Position numbers and translations under genes: made by a program. The notes under the pieces are model-generated. The model was not told where the DNA came from, ran no database searches, and saw only the letters and a list, made by a program, of their open reading frames with translations. Shown here one piece after another: positions 1 to 8,218 of a stretch of 17,011 nt of DNA (position 1 is its first letter; each line of letters begins with the position of its first letter). Source of the DNA: Cylindrobasidium torrendii FP15055 ss-10 (Eukaryota; Basidiomycota; Agaricomycetes; Agaricales; Physalacriaceae); NCBI GenBank assembly GCA_000934385.1, contig KN880825.1, forward strand, positions 1 through 17,011, written 5' to 3'.

Positions 1-266
1 CCTTTCCCCGACTTTGGAGTAATTCCTAGTCACCCTCCCTCCTATACCTTATTTACCTCGCCCAAAGTCGTAACGACTTCGTGTTTCGAACCCCTCTGTA
101 GAAGCGAGTTTACCTGTTGCGCTGCAGCTGTAGTAGCACAGTACTCCCACGCACTCGTTGGGCCTTTAGCTTATATTTTCTCTCTTTTGTGTAGTGTGTG
201 TTTGTGTGTTTTGTGTGTTTGTGTGTTAGATATCCTCTCCATTACCATTACGAGTCTATATTCGCT
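1..266. other. Flank beyond the truncated retroelement frame, no gene seen
   Basis: Read on the minus strand, this stretch should hold the rest of the integrase and the 3' LTR, but no frame gives integrase-like protein. It holds a TG-rich tract (188-227). On the minus strand it also has a purine run at 33-43 followed by TG, which could be a polypurine tract next to an LTR start. The roughly 30 bases beyond it do not recur anywhere upstream of the element's leader, so an LTR is not supported. Confidence 0.4.
188..227. repeat. Imperfect TG-rich microsatellite
   Basis: About 40 bases of nearly pure T and G (runs of gtgtgt interrupted by ttt). It lies about 40 bp past the point where the integrase reading frame ends, so it may mark the breakpoint at which the retroelement lost its 3' part. 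Confidence 0.75.
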
Positions 267-3200
267 TCAGTGCTCATCAGCGTACTTAGTGAGCTTGTCG
301 ACTACGACCAGCACTGCGTCGAAGAGTTCCAAGCCTGACACTGGGAGTCCCGTGATCAAGTCGAACGAGATGGTAGAGAACGGCCGATCTGGTACATGTG
401 CTGGTCGAAGTCCCCCTTCCGCGGCTGAATGGTCGAGCTTTGTCTTTTGGCAAGTGTCGCAAGTTCTTACAAATTGCTTCACGTCCTCGGACAGAGCCTT
501 CCAGTAGAATAGCTCTCTCATACGAAGGTAGAACTTGTTAGGACCTTCGTGAGCCGCTGAGTCGGGTTTCTCGTGCATAAGAGTCAACACCTCCTGGATC
601 ATGGAACGTGGGATGCACAGGCGTTGATGCCAGTCGGCGTCCACGAAGTATAATAACCCGGTTGGTCCTCGGACGTAGCGCGAGGGCGTTAGCACCGTGT
701 CGGCTTGAGGAATAGTCTCCGAGTAGTATACCCGGAGCGAAGGGTCCTTCGCATATCCCTCTTTCATCCTTTTAGCGAAGTCAGGATCCAATTCCACCAG
801 AAGATGAGGAGCCAATGGTCCACTAGCTTTGTCGCTCAAAACCTGTCCAGAGACACCTTCAGGGAAGGTCCAGCCTTGGTCGGGTACCTCTTCGTCCTCG
901 GCGCTTTCAGCAGCCCTTGGGTACTCTGCAGGTAGCTCCGACCAATTCTCTGGGGCTGGAATGGATTCCTCCGAGTTGGAGGGTTCAGCGCTTTCAGCAG
1001 CTCTCGAACCCTCCTTCTCACGCGCAGCCTCCTCCTCCGCCCGTTTGCGACTAGCTCTCGTCTGCACAACGTCCACATCTCGCTCCGACCAATCCGTAGC
1101 CCACATCGCTATGAAAACTGCTCGTACCGCAGGCTTCTGGTTGGCTTCCTCCTCTACGCGTTCTCGGACTACTTGAGCTCTCGAATCCGGGACAATAGAC
1201 GGAATTGAGTCTGCTCGTGGAGAAACGTGACTCGGTACTCGCGGAAGGCGCGATAGGGGGTCGACATTCGAATGCACCCTCCCCGGTCGGTGGTAGATAC
1301 GAAGACCGGCATAGGCGTTGAAGATAGCCCCCCAGGAAGCAAGTCGTCGATTAGTGTTCTCATACGCCCTGGCCCATTGCAAGGCAGCGTGGTCCGTAAT
1401 AAGAATAATTTTTTCCCCCTCGATGAATGGCTGGAACTTCACCAAGGCCTCCTTAACCGCCAAGGCTTCACGCTCCGTGGTGCTGTAGTTTCGTTCCGCA
1501 CTCTTGAGTGTGCGGCTCCAGTATCCAATAACTCGCTCAACGTATACCTCCGTATCCTCGAATTCTAGAGCCCATGGTAGCGTCTCGGGTTTCTCCAACA
1601 CGATGTACTCCTTGTCTAAGGTAGTGACGAGGTTGGGGACGGGAGCGTTTTTCTCCCAAGCTGCTTTCAGGCGGTCGTAAGCAGGGGTTCCCTTCAGATC
1701 TTTGACTGAGATCTTCTGCACTTGCTGGAGGCACGCGCCTATAGCATAGTCGCTAGCGTCTGTATAGAGTCGGTATGGCGAACCCAGTTGAGGATGACCA
1801 AGCACCGGTGCTCTAGCTAGTCCCTCCTTCAGCTGGAGAAATGAGACCTCATGCTCCGCTTCCCAGGACCATCGGGCGCCCTTCTTAAGCAGCTGGAAAA
1901 GGGGTGCGGCGATAAAGGAGTAGTTAGGTATATAACTCGAGAAGTAGATGGCCATGCCCAGGAATGTTTGCAACGTCGATACGTCGACTGGGCGAGCTAG
2001 TTCTTGAATCGCTCGAACCTTCTCCTGATGAGTAGAGAGACCTAGTCGGGAGACCTTGTGCCCCAGCAGCAGAATGCTACTGTAACCCACGAAACATTTA
2101 GCCGGTGACAGAGTCACTCCAGCTCGCGCTATGGAAGACAGCACGACGTCGAGGTGCTCTAGGTGCTCCTCCCAGGTCTTGCTGTAGACAACTATGTCAT
2201 CAATGTATACCAGCGTGAATAACCATAGGTACGGTGATAGCACCCCTTGCATGAATCTTTGGAAAACGGAGGGTCCGTTGCGTAGGCCAAATGGCATCCG
2301 CTTAAATTGCCAAAGACCCATATGCGAACGGAAAGCGGTGTACTCCTTGGACTCGTCCGCCATCCTTAGCTGCGTGAACCCTGCTAAAGCGTCGAAAGTC
2401 GACAGAACCTGCGCTCCGGATAACGCCTGCAAGATTTCGGACTGACGAGGTATTGGGAATTCGTCGGGAATAGTAGCTGCATTAAGTTTTCGGTAGTCTA
2501 CCGCTAACCGGGCTTTGCCATTTCTGAATACCACGACACAGGGAGCTCCCCAAGGGCTGACTGACGGTTCAATCACGTCGGCTTCTATCCAGGCGTGAAC
2601 CTGCTTCTCGATAACCTCCCGTTTCGCTGGAGAAGCTTGATACATGGGCAAGGCTACGGGACGAGCACCGTCCATCAAATCCAATTGAACGCGCACGTCT
2701 GCCTCCCCTAGTCGATTGCCCACCCCAAAGGCGCGCTCATTTTTGCGCAGGACTTGCTCAAGTTGTGGTCGGATCAGAGGTGGGACGTCTGGGCCAAAGT
2801 TGAGGAGCTCGGTGAATGGTACCTCGGGATCACGAGGATCCTCGGGCAGGCTATTAACCTTTGGGCCAATCTGCTCTTCCTCGTCCGTAGGTGACTCAGG
2901 AGGAGCGTTGGGGAAAACCTTCGCACTAGCAGTCCTATGGGCTTCCCCATGCCCGCTGGAGTGCGTACTTCCCAGCCCGTCAGCGCTTTCAGCAGCTCTA
3001 GGGCCGGGAGTAGATGCTCTCTTCTCCTCCTCTTCCAACCTGGCGTGAATGAGCTTCTTGACGGTATGGGCTGCCGCAACCATTTCCTCCTCTTCCTCTC
3101 GGCTCTTGGGGACGTCCAAGAAGCTGTCGGGAACTTGTAGGATGCCTAAGACCTCTCCCTCTGTGATGAGTCGAGGCGATTCCGTTGTGTTGGCTAAGGG

Positions 3201-6200
3201 AATGTAGGGATTCTTTGAAGACACCCACGTCAACGGAGCGGAGAGAACGCCTCCATCACTCTGCTCTAGAACCACCTTGTCAACGATCCATAACTCCCGC
3301 CCTTCGAAGTCCCCTCGTAGCTCAATGCGATGGACCGAATGTGGCTTCAGAGTGTAAGTATGAGCCGCGCGGACATAGCACCTTTTTTCCATGTCCACTT
3401 GCGACTTGTCCGCTTCGCGTTCTCGCTGATACTGTTTCTTGGCGCGTAGGGCAGCTTTTCTCCGGACAAATGATTGAACTCGGAACGCGCGACGAATAAC
3501 GAAGTTCAAATCCACTTGGGTAGAAGCGGAAGCAGGGATGCGGTGGCCTGTACAACCTACTCGAACTTCATGAGCTCCGTTTTTGTACCGATCAACCCCC
3601 AAGAGATACATCGTCTGGAAGTCCTCGCCCAATAGCAGAGGGACCTTCATACCCTTCACAACATACGCCTCCGTGTGAAATACCAGCGTCTGTCCTGCCG
3701 ATGTTTGCACATATATAGGGACTTGCACGTAGCCTAAAACCATGGCGTCTCCCGTGAGATGTATTAGTCGCATCTTCATACCAGCTCTTGGTTTGGGAAA
3801 GTTGACTTGCGCCCGGCAATACTCATCGGAGATAAGGGTAATATCGGCGCACGAGTCAAGACGCCCGACCAGAGGCATCGAATCCGGGCGGTTAACCCGT
3901 ACTTGAATGTGCAGAGCTCGAGTTCCTAGGGCAGCCATCCCCGCTGGTCGCGTGAAGGCGGGAGCTACTGTAACAAACGGTCGAGCGGATTCCGTGGCAG
4001 GGGCAACTCGAGGGGGTTCGGAGGAGGGTTCAGCTGAATTGGTAGGCGCAGCGCTTTCAGCAGCTCTAGCCTCCCTTTCGCTTTCGCCTTCCCTCTCCGG
4101 TGCAGTAGACGGATGTTCAGCCGAAGATTCCTCAGCTCCTTCTAAGCTCCCGACGTACGCAGAAAGAGCGATAGATTCATGCTGAACTACGTACGCTACG
4201 AACTGATTACCATCCTCGATATCCGCACGTTCCAATTCTGGCGATACTTCTATAACCATCGCCGCTCTCAAAGCGTGCCATTTGCCGTAGTGGGGGCATT
4301 CACGAGCGAAATGGTTCGGACTGGTGCAGAGGAAGCAATCCCCGACCGGTTTATTGGGACTCTTAACCTCGTCCCGCCTTAAGAACTCGTAACCACCAAT
4401 AGTCTTCCCTCGAGGGAACTCCGGACGCTTCTTGTTATTAGAGGAGCGGGCTGAGCGTGACTGAGCCACCAGGATTTCGCGCTCGTCCGAAGTCAACACT
4501 GACTGGGAGTCATCCTCTTCCTCTTGCTCCTCCGTGGCATCGTCTTGTGCGACTAGATTGGCGGCTCGTAAGTAACGGCGACGGAAGCCTCCAGAGTTCA
4601 ATGCCTTCTGCTGTTGCAACTCGTTGACATAGGCTTGTATCAGGGTGGATTCTAAAGCGTCCGCTTCCCGAGCTAAGTGAAGGAGATTCGGAGTGGTAGC
4701 TTCATTGACGTAGAAGTCCCAAGACGCAGGGGCGTTGCGCATTATCATTCTAACCATGTGAGGCCCATCAGTGATGGTAGGATGTAACCACACGAACAGT
4801 CGTAGACGTCGATGAACAAACGCTGTTGGATTCTCCTCCTCGTGCCCCTTCTGCCTGAATCGAATAGAATCGTATTCCTCCTCCCTCCGCATCCTCCACT
4901 TCTTGTGCATCCACCGTTCCCTCAGCAAGTCGCACATCAGAGTCCAGTCCTGCGAGTAGTATATCTTGGCCGCTGGGGAGACCATATTTTCCCACCACGC
5001 CTCAGCTTTGCCCTTGAAAGTAGTGGGAGCCATAGCGCCCAAGTCCGCAACCATGGTCGGACCCAGCCGCGCTAGTTTACCCATCTGAACCAGGTAGTCG
5101 ATGAGTGTACTACCTTCCCCGTCCCAAGATGGTAGTTTCGGCGAGGGGATCTTTCTGTTGAGCTGGAACGGATCCCTGAAGTAGCCGCCTCCAAATATTG
5201 GCGCGCCTGGGAAGCCTGGACCGCCAGGACCACCGGGTCCTCCAGGACCCCCTGTCCCTCCAGGACCGCCAGGACCTCCAGGTCCACCTGGTCCCAGTCC
5301 ACCCGCGGGATTTGGGAAGGGATTCGGAGGACCGCCACCTGGCGGGTTGGGTGGATTAGGGCCACCACCTCCGCCTGGAAATCCCCCTCCTCCAGGAAAT
5401 CCTCCTCCTCCGCCTCCTGGAAATCCTCCTCCTCCACCTCCAGGGTTGCCAGCTCCTCCTCCTCCACTAGGAGGGTGTTGGCCCGTTGGCGTGGTCGGGT
5501 TATTCCCACCCGTTGGATTGGGAGCGTTAGCGCCACTGCTAGGAAAGGCCGATGAGATGGACGGGGTGTATGTGGTATTGGTCTGAGTGAGCTGGTGAAA
5601 TGGCGCGTTCGCAGGTAGAATTACTGCCTTGCCACTGATGGGGTCAAAGGTGAATTGCGCGCCATCGGGCAGATTGATAGGATAGTACTGAGGGGCCGGA
5701 GTGGAAACTCGACTACTGGGCACGCCAGACGAACCACTGGCAGCCGGAAAAGGCGCTGGCACTTGTAGATTCGAGTATCCGACCGGGATATGGTAGAGGC
5801 CCGAATTTCCCAGGACGGTAGCGTTAGAGACAGGTGGTAACCCCGTGGGCAACGAAGGGTTCGCTAGCTGTTTTAGCTGACCGAATACAGGCCCCCCACT
5901 CACCGGGTGGGAGGCTGTAGCGCTCTGTACGGCCGATATAGAGTCGGTGGCCGCGGGGAAACGTCTCGGGAGCCGCGTGGGGACTGGCTCGCCCCAGACT
6001 GGCTTCGTGAAGCTGGTCGAAGCAGAAGAGTCTATCTTAGCGCTTTCAGCAGCTCTCGATGGACCCTGCTCGGCAGCGACACCAGCTGGTTGGTACTGTA
6101 TGTTCTCATCGAAAGTAACGGCCTTAGTTCCCGGTTCTGGCGCGGTCGCGAAGTGACGCGGTAGCTTACGCTCTTCGGCTGAACGAGGAGGACGATAGAT

Positions 6201-7931
6201 TTGGTCTACGTGCGCCGCTGGAAGATGTTGTAGAGAATGACGAAGACCTTCGGCATGAGCAGCGAACCCAGATAATTCTTGCTCGACAGCTTCCACCGCC
6301 CCGGGGCGTATCATGTACATAATAGATTCCAATTCGGGGTGCTGGGTTCCCATCTGTGCTCGTATAGCCGAAGTGGTAGAGGCATAGGAAGATATGCTGT
6401 CCAGTTCCGCGTCCTCGCGATGAGTGACCTTCAGTCCATTCAGAGCCTGTGCAACGATCTTGGCTCCCCGCTTCAGACGAACTTGAAGCGTAATAAGCGA
6501 GGCCTTAATAACTTGCCAGTCTTCACTAGCCTCCAACGTCCGCACGATGGCATAATGAGGGTCGACCATATACGGTTCCGAGGAATAAGGACGGTCCTTG
6601 ACCAGTGCTCGCTGCAGAGCGTCTAATACTTGATTCATCGCTAGAGTTATGTGGCCTAGTCGCGGTAATTCCGACTCTCCCATGCCTAAGGAGAAGTAGC
6701 GCCCTCCCTTAATGCTAGGGCCCTCGATCTTGTACACGAACAGATCCTCCTTCGTAGGACGAGGATACGACGCTATCTCCTCCAAGATTTCGGGCATGGA
6801 CTCCCAATAGTCCGGCAATGGGCAAAACCATCTCCATAACGCCTCCCGAATCCGCAGAGTCTCCCTAGGCGTACGTCCCGGCAGTAATCCGTTTGGTTCA
6901 GCCCCATACTCCAGCAACGGGTCCGTTTCAAGCTGGATCTCGTCGAGCGGGTATAGCCTCGCTAGAGACTGAGCCAGGCTCTCGTTCAGGATCTCCAACC
7001 CGTTGCCCACACTTTGGTAGATCCTTTCGTTATCAGGTATCTGGGGAGCTTCGAAAAGATTGGTGGCGGTAATGATAGGACTAGTAGGCAGCGCGAACTT
7101 CGATTCCGGCTCTTTACCCTTCCCGGCGCTTTCAGCAGCCCTTGGGTTAGGTGCGCCGCTCTCAGTCAATAGTCGCAACGAGGGTTTCGATGCGGAGGGA
7201 GTGCTAGCCGTGCCGAAGGATAACGACGAGACGCTACCTGACCCTTCATCCTCCTGTTGCGACGGAGTCTCCTGCTGGGCACTCATAAGGAACGGCGATT
7301 CTCGGGATAGTTGGCGACCGAAGGGAGGGAGGGATAGGGCTGGAAGACTCAGAGATGATGGTGGGCGAATGGATGGAGTAGTTTCACCCGGGGCTTCGTC
7401 GTTATCAGATGCCCAGCCCGAGTCCTTCTTCTCTTTGGCGACTCCTCGGCCAGGCGTACGGACTAGTGGATCCACCTGCTGATAGTTGGAGTTAGAGCGC
7501 AAGGAAGAGCGCGCCGGTCCTGGAACTGGGGCGGTTTTCTTGAATTGCGGCCCTCCCGACTCCTTCTTCGGTACTGGAGGCCCTTCGCTGCTCTTTCGAT
7601 CCGAACTGCCTACTGGCGGGTTGGATGGTACGTTCAATGGCTGCAAGGACGGCTTGAGGCTAGTTGGTTTAGGATTCTTAGCCGCTCCCGAGCCTCCGTC
7701 CGACGTCGGCCTCTTGATGTTCGGCTGGGTCAATTTCTGTCTGTTCGTAGGTGTAACTGGTCCTGCAGGTGCGACCTCCGATCGGCTATCCGTTTGCTGA
7801 TTCGATTCGCTCGATGGCTGGGTTTTGGAGGAGACTTTGGAGGTGCTGACAGAACGAGGCGCACCCGCAGTACTTCCTTTGGGCGTGGATCCCACCGAGG
7901 CGCGTCTCGTAGTCATCGTAGTGGCAGGCAA
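267..7931 (-). CDS. Gag-Pol polyprotein of Ty3/gypsy-type retrotransposon (integrase truncated)
   Basis: A single 2554-residue polyprotein. Residues 1-290 are Ser/Pro-rich and disordered. Residues about 290-570 look like a helical folded domain I cannot assign. Residues about 820-911 are Gly/Pro-rich. A gag-type domain lies at about 930-1110. A CCHC zinc knuckle has C1199, C1202, H1207 and C1212. An aspartic protease carries D1359-S-C-A-D in place of the usual D-T/S-G. Reverse transcriptase has YIDD at 1909-1912. RNase H has D2058 (YTDAS) and D2180 (ITDHA), with about 60 extra residues after the first motif. The integrase has an HHCC-type zinc region and the first catalytic Asp, D2524 (SFDLITGLP). 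The frame stops at KYADEH before the second catalytic Asp, so this copy cannot encode a working integrase. Gag and Pol are fused without a frameshift. Six RAAESA hexapeptides lie in linkers. Product assignment is certain; the start at 7931 is the first Met of the open frame. Confidence 0.93.
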   Translation of the reverse strand: MPATTMTTRRASVGSTPKGSTAGAPRSVSTSKVSSKTQPSSESNQQTDSRSEVAPAGPVTPTNRQKLTQPNIKRPTSDGGSGAAKNPKPTSLKPSLQPLNVPSNPPVGSSDRKSSEGPPVPKKESGGPQFKKTAPVPGPARSSLRSNSNYQQVDPLVRTPGRGVAKEKKDSGWASDNDEAPGETTPSIRPPSSLSLPALSLPPFGRQLSRESPFLMSAQQETPSQQEDEGSGSVSSLSFGTASTPSASKPSLRLLTESGAPNPRAAESAGKGKEPESKFALPTSPIITATNLFEAPQIPDNERIYQSVGNGLEILNESLAQSLARLYPLDEIQLETDPLLEYGAEPNGLLPGRTPRETLRIREALWRWFCPLPDYWESMPEILEEIASYPRPTKEDLFVYKIEGPSIKGGRYFSLGMGESELPRLGHITLAMNQVLDALQRALVKDRPYSSEPYMVDPHYAIVRTLEASEDWQVIKASLITLQVRLKRGAKIVAQALNGLKVTHREDAELDSISSYASTTSAIRAQMGTQHPELESIMYMIRPGAVEAVEQELSGFAAHAEGLRHSLQHLPAAHVDQIYRPPRSAEERKLPRHFATAPEPGTKAVTFDENIQYQPAGVAAEQGPSRAAESAKIDSSASTSFTKPVWGEPVPTRLPRRFPAATDSISAVQSATASHPVSGGPVFGQLKQLANPSLPTGLPPVSNATVLGNSGLYHIPVGYSNLQVPAPFPAASGSSGVPSSRVSTPAPQYYPINLPDGAQFTFDPISGKAVILPANAPFHQLTQTNTTYTPSISSAFPSSGANAPNPTGGNNPTTPTGQHPPSGGGGAGNPGGGGGGFPGGGGGGFPGGGGFPGGGGGPNPPNPPGGGPPNPFPNPAGGLGPGGPGGPGGPGGTGGPGGPGGPGGPGFPGAPIFGGGYFRDPFQLNRKIPSPKLPSWDGEGSTLIDYLVQMGKLARLGPTMVADLGAMAPTTFKGKAEAWWENMVSPAAKIYYSQDWTLMCDLLRERWMHKKWRMRREEEYDSIRFRQKGHEEENPTAFVHRRLRLFVWLHPTITDGPHMVRMIMRNAPASWDFYVNEATTPNLLHLAREADALESTLIQAYVNELQQQKALNSGGFRRRYLRAANLVAQDDATEEQEEEDDSQSVLTSDEREILVAQSRSARSSNNKKRPEFPRGKTIGGYEFLRRDEVKSPNKPVGDCFLCTSPNHFARECPHYGKWHALRAAMVIEVSPELERADIEDGNQFVAYVVQHESIALSAYVGSLEGAEESSAEHPSTAPEREGESEREARAAESAAPTNSAEPSSEPPRVAPATESARPFVTVAPAFTRPAGMAALGTRALHIQVRVNRPDSMPLVGRLDSCADITLISDEYCRAQVNFPKPRAGMKMRLIHLTGDAMVLGYVQVPIYVQTSAGQTLVFHTEAYVVKGMKVPLLLGEDFQTMYLLGVDRYKNGAHEVRVGCTGHRIPASASTQVDLNFVIRRAFRVQSFVRRKAALRAKKQYQREREADKSQVDMEKRCYVRAAHTYTLKPHSVHRIELRGDFEGRELWIVDKVVLEQSDGGVLSAPLTWVSSKNPYIPLANTTESPRLITEGEVLGILQVPDSFLDVPKSREEEEEMVAAAHTVKKLIHARLEEEEKRASTPGPRAAESADGLGSTHSSGHGEAHRTASAKVFPNAPPESPTDEEEQIGPKVNSLPEDPRDPEVPFTELLNFGPDVPPLIRPQLEQVLRKNERAFGVGNRLGEADVRVQLDLMDGARPVALPMYQASPAKREVIEKQVHAWIEADVIEPSVSPWGAPCVVVFRNGKARLAVDYRKLNAATIPDEFPIPRQSEILQALSGAQVLSTFDALAGFTQLRMADESKEYTAFRSHMGLWQFKRMPFGLRNGPSVFQRFMQGVLSPYLWLFTLVYIDDIVVYSKTWEEHLEHLDVVLSSIARAGVTLSPAKCFVGYSSILLLGHKVSRLGLSTHQEKVRAIQELARPVDVSTLQTFLGMAIYFSSYIPNYSFIAAPLFQLLKKGARWSWEAEHEVSFLQLKEGLARAPVLGHPQLGSPYRLYTDASDYAIGACLQQVQKISVKDLKGTPAYDRLKAAWEKNAPVPNLVTTLDKEYIVLEKPETLPWALEFEDTEVYVERVIGYWSRTLKSAERNYSTTEREALAVKEALVKFQPFIEGEKIILITDHAALQWARAYENTNRRLASWGAIFNAYAGLRIYHRPGRVHSNVDPLSRLPRVPSHVSPRADSIPSIVPDSRAQVVRERVEEEANQKPAVRAVFIAMWATDWSERDVDVVQTRASRKRAEEEAAREKEGSRAAESAEPSNSEESIPAPENWSELPAEYPRAAESAEDEEVPDQGWTFPEGVSGQVLSDKASGPLAPHLLVELDPDFAKRMKEGYAKDPSLRVYYSETIPQADTVLTPSRYVRGPTGLLYFVDADWHQRLCIPRSMIQEVLTLMHEKPDSAAHEGPNKFYLRMRELFYWKALSEDVKQFVRTCDTCQKTKLDHSAAEGGLRPAHVPDRPFSTISFDLITGLPVSGLELFDAVLVVVDKLTKYADEH

Positions 7932-8118
7932 ACGAATGATAGAATTTTTACGAGTAATCTACTGATGGCCTACTTCTTGTCTTGCGGTTATCTCCTAGGC
8001 CGAATGGTAACTCCGAGGAAAGCGCTTTCAGCTGCTCTCATCCTCGTGGCTACCATCCGGCCCAGTTCGGAATCGGGATGCATGAAATCCGTGAACCGTA
8101 CTGGCGCTTTAAGCAGCC
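900..8118 (-). repeat. Eight dispersed copies of a 16-nt hairpin-forming motif (RAAESA-coding)
   Basis: Sense (minus-strand) motif AGCTGCTGAAAGCGCT, or GGCTGCTGAAAGCGCC. Positions are 900-915, 987-1002, 2982-2997, 4050-4065, 6039-6054 and 7125-7140 within the coding frame, and 8021-8036 and 8103-8118 in the leader. All copies are in the same orientation. The six coding copies are all read in one frame as (R)AAESA with identical codons except the last base. The RNA can fold as pairs 1-16, 2-15, 3-14, a bulge at 4, pairs 5-13, 6-12, 7-11 and a three-base loop. Copies differ only at pair 1-16 (A-U or G-C), at the bulge (U or A) and at the first loop base (G or U). Confidence 0.9.
5198..5473 (-). 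repeat. Low-complexity Gly/Pro-rich coding minisatellite
   Basis: Encodes runs of GGGGGGFPGG followed by collagen-like GGP triplets just before the gag domain of the retroelement polyprotein (residues about 820-911). The sense strand is rich in GGA/GGT runs. The many near-identical GGN codons indicate slippage expansion. It probably acts as a flexible spacer; RNA or DNA quadruplex formation by the G-rich strand is possible but not shown. Confidence 0.85.
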
Positions 8119-8198
8119 CTTTCCGGATTCCCGATTCCTGGCTTGACCAGCGCTTCTCGAGCCCCTCGGCCCTTCGCCCTTTCCAGTCGTGGAGATGT
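7932..8198 (-). promoter_or_regulatory. Retroelement 5' leader with two hairpin motif copies
   Basis: Untranslated stretch between the gag-pol start codon and the candidate primer-binding site. It holds two of the eight 16-nt motif copies. The copy at 8103-8118 would hit TAA in the RAAESA reading, and the copy at 8021-8036 is in another frame than gag-pol, so these two are not part of the coding sequence. In LTR retroelements this interval commonly carries RNA packaging or dimerisation structures; that role here is inference. Confidence 0.5.
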
Positions 8199-8215
8199 CC
8201 TGGGTGACCCCACCA
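8199..8215 (-). promoter_or_regulatory. Candidate primer-binding site
   Basis: The minus strand reads TTACA, then G, then TGGTGGGGTCACCCAGG. The TGG start after a CA-ending stretch resembles an LTR end followed by a sequence complementary to a tRNA 3' CCA end. I could not match it to a known tRNA acceptor stem, and the matching LTR is not visible. Confidence 0.2.
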
Positions 8216-8218
8216 CTG

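Larger units (their letters stand above)
267..8218 (-). mobile_element. Ty3/gypsy-type LTR retrotransposon, 3'-truncated, LTRs not visible
   Basis: The extent covers the gag-pol frame (267-7931) plus a leader of roughly 270-290 bp. Domain order PR-RT-RH-IN is diagnostic of the Ty3/gypsy (Metaviridae-like) group. The frame is open for more than 7.6 kb with no internal stop, which implies a fairly recent insertion, yet it ends inside the integrase catalytic core. No LTR pair could be found by eye, no target-site duplication can be defined, and the upstream limit is set only by a weak primer-binding-site candidate. It lies immediately beside the broken deaminase-like gene at 8461-9462. Confidence 0.85.

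Noticed and set aside
1..43. Polypurine tract and 3' LTR start on the minus strand
   Set aside because: The about 30 bases after the purine run do not recur upstream of the leader, so no LTR pair can be shown.
1..285. Intron in the integrase starting at the GTACGC site on the minus strand
   Set aside because: No frame beyond it gives integrase-like sequence within the window, and introns are normally lost on retrotransposition.
705..7800. Numerous open frames on the plus strand opposite gag-pol, several containing ALSAAL
   Set aside because: They are antisense readings of the retroelement; ALSAAL is simply the complement of the RAAESA-coding repeat.
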